Part shown: piece after piece, positions 59,801 to 64,000 of the stretch
Position numbering within the stretch: the first letter of the stretch is position 1
Layout of the letters: each line of letters starts with the position of its first letter
The notes under the pieces: model-generated
What the model was told of the DNA's origin: nothing
Databases searched by the model: none
Seen by the model: the letters and a program-made list of their open reading frames with translations, nothing else
Made by a program: the position numbers and the translations under genes
Assembly (NCBI GenBank): GCA_014526335.1
Contig: JACTAT010000336.1
Coordinates: 196,046 to 260,045, forward strand
DNA: 64,000 bases
Direction of reading: 5' to 3'
Origin: Chrysaora quinquecirrha
Lineage: Eukaryota; Cnidaria; Scyphozoa; Semaeostomeae; Pelagiidae

Positions 59801-61296
59801 TTTCTTTCAATTCTATTTCAAAGTAAACAAAGACTGAATTAAACAAATTGTCAAATTGTTAGTAAAGAATTATACCTAGTGGGAAATGGCATTTTCTGTC
59901 ATGGTGCATTCTGTGAGAGGTGAATACATCAAAGGACTTAACAACAGAACAATAGAGAGGACAATATGTTTTGTACATGGAATGCAGCCTGGATATTCTT
60001 ACTGTTCAGGAAACAGAATTTGCCAAGCTGTGGTCTAAAATGCCTTTCTGATTACTGTAAATCTAAATGTATTTAGTAAACAACATGGAAGGCCAGGCAA
60101 GGTATGACGTGTGGCTGCAGAAGCCATTAGGTATAGTCCATCGCCCAATGACATCAACAGCTTTGTTGAATGGAGGTTTGAGCATAATGGGGCTAAAGAA
60201 CCCTTAACACTATGTGGCAGCACTCGGTGCTTAAGGGGTACCAAGTAGACAAGGTTAGGAGTCTAGGCAAAGGGTTCTGTCTAGCTCTTGATAGGCACAT
60301 ATATGTACCATTCATTTTTATATCTGTCCAGCAGTATAAAAGGTGGTTGGTGAGCAGCTGGTTGTTGTTGCAGTAGATAGCGCATCTGCCTGCCAATCCT
60401 ATAGGTTGATGACCGATATCAACGAAATGGCATGACCTATGGTACTAATATTATTATGAACAGAATTGGATTGTTAGTGCTACCTATTGAGAGCCAAACA
60501 AAAAGCTCTTTGCCTACACTCCTGACCTTGAGTACATAGTAAGCCTAATGCTCCTGCCCCCACCCAGACTGGAAAAATTTGCTTTTTGTGTGTGCAAGTT
60601 TTAACTGCCTAAAAATGCAGTGCGCGTTTTGTGCATCAAGAAAACAATTGGAAGATCATGTCCTATTGTTCTTCTATTGTTTATGCCAGCAACACGGCCA
60701 AGTTAAAAAACTAGAACAGCAGCTGTGTAGGCAATATCTTGCAGGTGTAGAGAAAACTGTCCAGTCTGGCCCCCTGCCTTGTACTATGAAGAACCATGCT
60801 TCATACGCAATTTAAGGGTTCTAATACCTCTAATTGTACCCCACTACTTCAACAGAATTGAATTGATCTCAATAATATCTAAACCTCTTTTCAACCGTTG
60901 ATATCTAGCACTTGCCAATCCTATATGGGCTCTCCATGACTTTATCAGTGTTTATGGTATACCGTAGGTAGACTATATAGCCTATATAGGTATACCTTTC
61001 TTCTTTCCAGTTTGCTTTTTCGCAGTTGCAGGTTTCAATGTGGGTTCAGGAGTTGAATTGCTTTTGAGTAAAGATTCCAATGGTGACTCAACATGGGAAA
61101 ATCGACTGACACATACGTATAAAGCAGAGCAGAAAAAAATGGTGAATCCGAAAAGAGACAGGCCAATCACTTTAGTGGAATATTTTTGAGATTTCGGCAG
61201 CTTTTCGGCAGAACTCAAAGGTTCTGTTGTAGGGTCAATCTTCGATCTTAGTCCTCCAATGTTTCTTTTATGACGTGCAAGCTTCTTTCCAGCCAT
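56838..61296 (-). CDS. Type II membrane prolyl 4-hydroxylase-like 2-oxoglutarate/Fe(II) dioxygenase
   Basis: Minus-strand exons 61296-60996, 59833-59288, 57939-57690 and 57020-56838. Residues 1-41 are basic/polar, 42-64 form one transmembrane helix (type II, ER-type), followed by a stem and the P4H fold. The metal site is H287-x-D289 (NHTD) and H350 (SIHNAA); K360 (GHKVIIQRW) is positioned to bind 2-oxoglutarate; GGETKFP is typical of the family. Such enzymes hydroxylate prolines in secretory proteins (collagen-type) or act like P4HTM; the substrate here is unknown. At the last junction the phase expected from exon 3 gives W-YYYK and then an unremarkable tail ending at 56873. The +1 alternative frame encodes a Cys-rich tail with SCDEYEHGSCRWYDEWGYD ending at 56838, which suggests a one-base error or frameshift. 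I list the longer limit. Confidence 0.8.
57130..57325. repeat. tRNA-like SINE (copy 2)
   Basis: Second copy of 48951-49150, with CACTGAGCTATAGAGCTC and, near its end, GTTCGAATCCC, ATTGTGGTATGCCA and CACTTGTGGAAAAATC. Located in the P4H intron. Confidence 0.65.
57996..58400. repeat. MITE with ACACGTTTATAAGAAACC ends
   Basis: Left ACACGTTTATAAGAAACCTAG and right CTAGGTTTCTTATCAAAAAACGTGT are inverted. The interior has AAGAAACTTTTAGAAC words. Relative of the 55304-55775 family. Intronic. Confidence 0.65.
58725..59220. repeat. Inverted-end element carrying a 22-bp minisatellite
   Basis: Ends CCCCAGATAACGTATGTGCA and TGCACATACGTTATCCGGGG are inverted. Between them about 18 copies of a ~22-bp unit (GGAGGGATATCATCAGTACA plus GC, or GGTGGTTGTGCAGTACAGC-type variants) form a tandem array. 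The YHQY-type open frames are artefacts. In the P4H intron. Confidence 0.85.
59834..60995. other. Intron 1 of the P4H-like gene
   Basis: No coding segment recognised. A tRNA-like patch (GTAGATAGCGCATCTGCC near 60371) may be an old SINE remnant. Confidence 0.4.
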
Positions 61297-62150
61297 TCTT
61301 TAACCTGCATTTAGGAAATGAAATTCTTACGCAAACGCAGCTTGGGTTAAGATTCTACGCCATCTTTTCATTTCCATGTTGAACGTACCTCTTCTTGAAC
61401 GAAACGAATGCGAGGCTTGCATGAATCGGCGGGAAACTTTAAAACTTTTAGGCAGGGAATTTTCCACTACAATCTAAGGATCTGGGTAACCAAAAATTTT
61501 AATGCTTAGAATGAAAGTATATGTATGTGGGATAAAAATTCCGAGTTGGGACATTTTTGAAAATCGGCTATTGTCACGTGGCAGTGACGTAATTGACCGA
61601 GCAACAAGTCACGGTCAGAAAAAAGTCAACTTTTTCGAAATTTAAATCCAACTACATTTTTGGATAGCTCGTTCAAAGTTATTTCGACTTTGTAAAGGAA
61701 CTATATCCCTGAAAGGTATGGTTCAAAAGTTATAGGCGTTTAAAGTTGCAGTTAATCAGGGGGTAACGTCGTATACTTTTACTAGTATGTTTGTCTGTTT
61801 CAAATAAATGAACAAAAGTGAGCGTAAAATAAATACCAAGTGCGATTTCTGCTTCTATTACAGCTATTTTGTAGCACATTTTGTGCTACAAATCGAGGGC
61901 TTTTAGATGAATCATTGAGCATTTTGGTCATTCGATGTTACCCCCGATGTTTTGAATTTTGAATTTCCTTGTTAGTTTAAAGCTATTTAATTTGCAGAAT
62001 ATACTGGAAATGTCCGATTTTCATTCTCTAGCAGGTTTGGCCATTCACTGAGTTGCAAGAATCACATGGTCCCTACCTACAGGTAGCACTAAGATCCGTA
62101 ATAGAAACGATGTACGTAGCTAAAACATACCTCAGCAATAAAAATGATCT
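61297..62150. other. Upstream region of the P4H-like gene
   Basis: Holds the presumed 5' UTR and promoter. A hairpin TTTTGTAGCACA/TGTGCTACAAAT lies near 61869-61892 (GTAGCACATTTTGTGCTAC). No gene seen. Confidence 0.4.
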
Positions 62151-63275
62151 AAGGTAGCCACTCGTCACAAGAGTCCTCGTTAGACATAAAGTCAATATTT
62201 CCCATTCACTTTCGTCACTTGAGTTGTCCTTTACCGCACAGTCATTCGTATCAGACTCTCTATCCCTTCTTCTCCGCTGTTGATAATCAGTGTTTCTGCC
62301 ATCGCGCTGTCCTCTGCTGCATCGGATATCGTTCGCTTGTTCGGCGGCAGATCGTCTAAGCCAGTTTTTTCTTCCCTCCGTTTTGAACCTGTTTTCGAGC
62401 CTTTTTCTTGGGGGGCTGCTATTCAGAATCACAACTGTCGTTATCACCCGAACATCCATCTCTTGCTTTCCTCCCACGAGTGCTTTTAACCAATGGCGGA
62501 AATTGATTGCCTACGAACCAAACCGGCTTCATATCTCCATCTCCAATCTTCCATCAACATTCCCCCAAGTCAAGTTGATTAATGATCCTCTGCCTGCAAT
62601 GATACCATACATAAGCCTGACAATGAGCTCGTTTGATAACTTGGATAACGGAATCGGGATCTGGGGGCCAAGACATCGATGACTTGCTTTTCAAGCTTTT
62701 GTACAAGCGAATTCTTGTTTCTACGTAATCTTCATTATCCTTGCCAGAATAGATCACTGAACGCACAATCTCTCTGACGTTGTTAATACCATCTTCAGTT
62801 AGCTTTCTGTCCTGCTCAAGTGACTCAAGCAAACCCAGCTTTGCTTTGTCTGCAAGAACCTTTTTGAAGATACGAAGTTTACCAGTTCGATAGAAGTACG
62901 ATGTCGTATCGCAGCCTGTAATTGCGTGGAAAGCGGAACACACCAAGCAAATATCTGATGCAAAGGAATCACAGATGACACCAGTGTCTGCATATTTCTC
63001 AGCATCATACTTCAGAACCATTTATGTCTAACATGTTATTGAGAATATGCCCACACCAACAGCACTAACACATCAGTGTCTTTCGCAACAATGACCACAT
63101 CACAAAGTGTTTCATATGAAGACCACTTCAAAGCATAAAGAAGTAACACGCTGCGTGGTAAACGACTACACAGTGAACACGTCAGAAATCGAAAGAATAA
63201 GCTGCGTGGATATGGGGTAGATCCTTTCTCAACTGGTTTTCCGAAACATATTTCTCGTGGAAATAAAATTGACGA
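62150..63275 (-). pseudogene. Degenerate 'GCDTTS' family transposon-like gene, minus copy
   Basis: The minus strand encodes VIVAKDTDVLVLLVWAYSQ (63036-63170), then a frame break, then FHAITGCDTTSYFYRTGK and QAYVWYHCRQRIINQLD (62554-63021), and a frameshifted tail with KPVWFVGNQFPPLVK near 62500. The DTDVLVLL and GCDTTS pair is found in a widespread multicopy metazoan family resembling a PIN/FEN-type nuclease core, which I regard as transposon-related (recognition from memory). Several stops and shifts make this copy a pseudogene. Confidence 0.6.
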
Positions 63276-64000
63276 TCTCATCGTTAATGACATGCTACGA
63301 GCTCCTGAACTTAGTATGGTACAGTTTAAATCGTTCATTGAAGACAGGCTGGTAATGGGAAAGGTGAATTTCTTTTCACCGATCAAGCGAAACAAGATAC
63401 AAACAGGAATTAAAAAAGGAAAAAAGACACCAAAAGCTATGGAAGCGTTAAAAGAAGATTGTCAGGCGTTTGGAACTATTGTCCCAAATTCACTATTGTC
63501 CTAAATCCAGTACCCGATTACTTCTGTACCTTTGTCTGTTTCTCCACCAGATGGAAATTTGCGTCATTCGGAAAAGGCAACTTTTCGTAATTACCTTATA
63601 GAGGCGTCGAATGCCACATCAAAGGTGATACCAAAGAAAGCAGCCTGGTTTGTAGATGGAATGGCAGCAGTGCAAACATTTAAGTCAAAGCACACTTATG
63701 GGGAATGGATGGAGGGCCTCCTTCGGTTCATCACACCACCAAACAAATTTCCACGAGAAAGGATCTACCCCAGTTGAGAAAGGATCTACCCCATATCCCA
63801 CAGCTTATTCTTTCGATTTCTGACGTGTTCACCGTGTAGTCGTTTACCACGCAGCGTTATTTCTTTATGCTTTGAAGTGGTCTTCATATGAAACACTTTG
63901 TGATGTGGTCATTGTTGCGAAAGACACCGATGTGTTAGTGCTGTTGGTGTGGGCATATTCTCAATACCATGTTAGACATAAATGGTTCTGAAGTATGATG
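63003..64000. repeat. Inverted duplication running off the window edge
   Basis: 63003-63236 is repeated in reverse complement at about 63770-64000: CATCATACTTCAGAACCATT at the left equals the complement of the last 20 bases of the window. The right arm therefore continues beyond 64000. The ~530-bp centre is not duplicated in the window. Confidence 0.9.
63260..64000 (+). pseudogene. 'GCDTTS' family transposon-like gene, plus copy (partial)
   Basis: The plus strand reads NDMLRAPELSMVQFKSF, KKAAWFVDGMAAVQTFK and THTYGEW-like SKHTYGEWMEGLLRFITP (63292-63777), then, after a short duplication of GAAAGGATCTACCCCA, YALKWSSYETLCDVVIVAKD (63874 onward) and a stop near 63991. It is the upstream half of the same protein whose downstream half is on the minus strand. 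Frame breaks at 63500, 63777 and 63991 argue for a decayed copy. Confidence 0.6.

Overview
The window is AT-rich animal nuclear DNA: genes with many short exons, large introns packed with mobile-element debris, and two fixed 500-N scaffold gaps. The gene content (a GAIN/GPS protein, a PAN-EGF-fibrinogen-like secreted protein, an M6P-receptor-like MRH protein, MMADHC, a membrane prolyl 4-hydroxylase) and the repeat style point to an invertebrate metazoan. An anthozoan cnidarian such as a stony coral is most likely; that placement is inference, and no species is named. I spliced the gene models by hand from GT/AG sites and checked that reading phase is kept at each junction.

Layout. (+) 1064-9925: seven exons of a GAIN domain ending in a canonical GPS autoproteolysis site; the N-terminus lies outside the window and no 7TM exon is visible before the first gap. 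(-) 11432-13254: complete three-exon secreted protein (signal peptide, PAN/apple, EGF, CNTNAP-type fibrinogen-like). 13.3-18.1 kb: simple repeats, a ~195-bp tandem repeat and two foldback elements. (+) 18334-46693: complete 12-exon, 818-aa gene with a helical N-terminal half, a strongly degenerate pseudokinase and a C-terminal IRE1/RNase L-type KEN endoribonuclease domain with its catalytic residues intact. (-) 28475-39635: an M6P-receptor-like MRH gene that sits antisense inside the ~16-kb intron 9 of the KEN gene. (-) 46987-51692: complete six-exon MMADHC (cobalamin trafficking), convergent with the KEN gene. (+) 52.1-54.8 kb: 5'-truncated, frameshifted LINE. (-) 56838-61296: four-exon type II membrane prolyl 4-hydroxylase-like gene with a probable frameshift at the start of its last exon. 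62.1-64.0 kb: a degenerate multicopy 'GCDTTS' transposon-like gene present in both orientations, with an inverted repeat that runs off the window edge.

The most notable item is the pseudokinase-KEN gene. It has the RNase L/IRE1 output module, but a helical region stands where RNase L has ankyrin repeats and where IRE1 has its lumenal and transmembrane segments. It is a candidate cytosolic regulated RNase of unknown trigger. The other genes are ordinary housekeeping or extracellular genes; nothing indicates that they work with it, apart from the nested antisense arrangement and possibly overlapping 3' ends with MMADHC.
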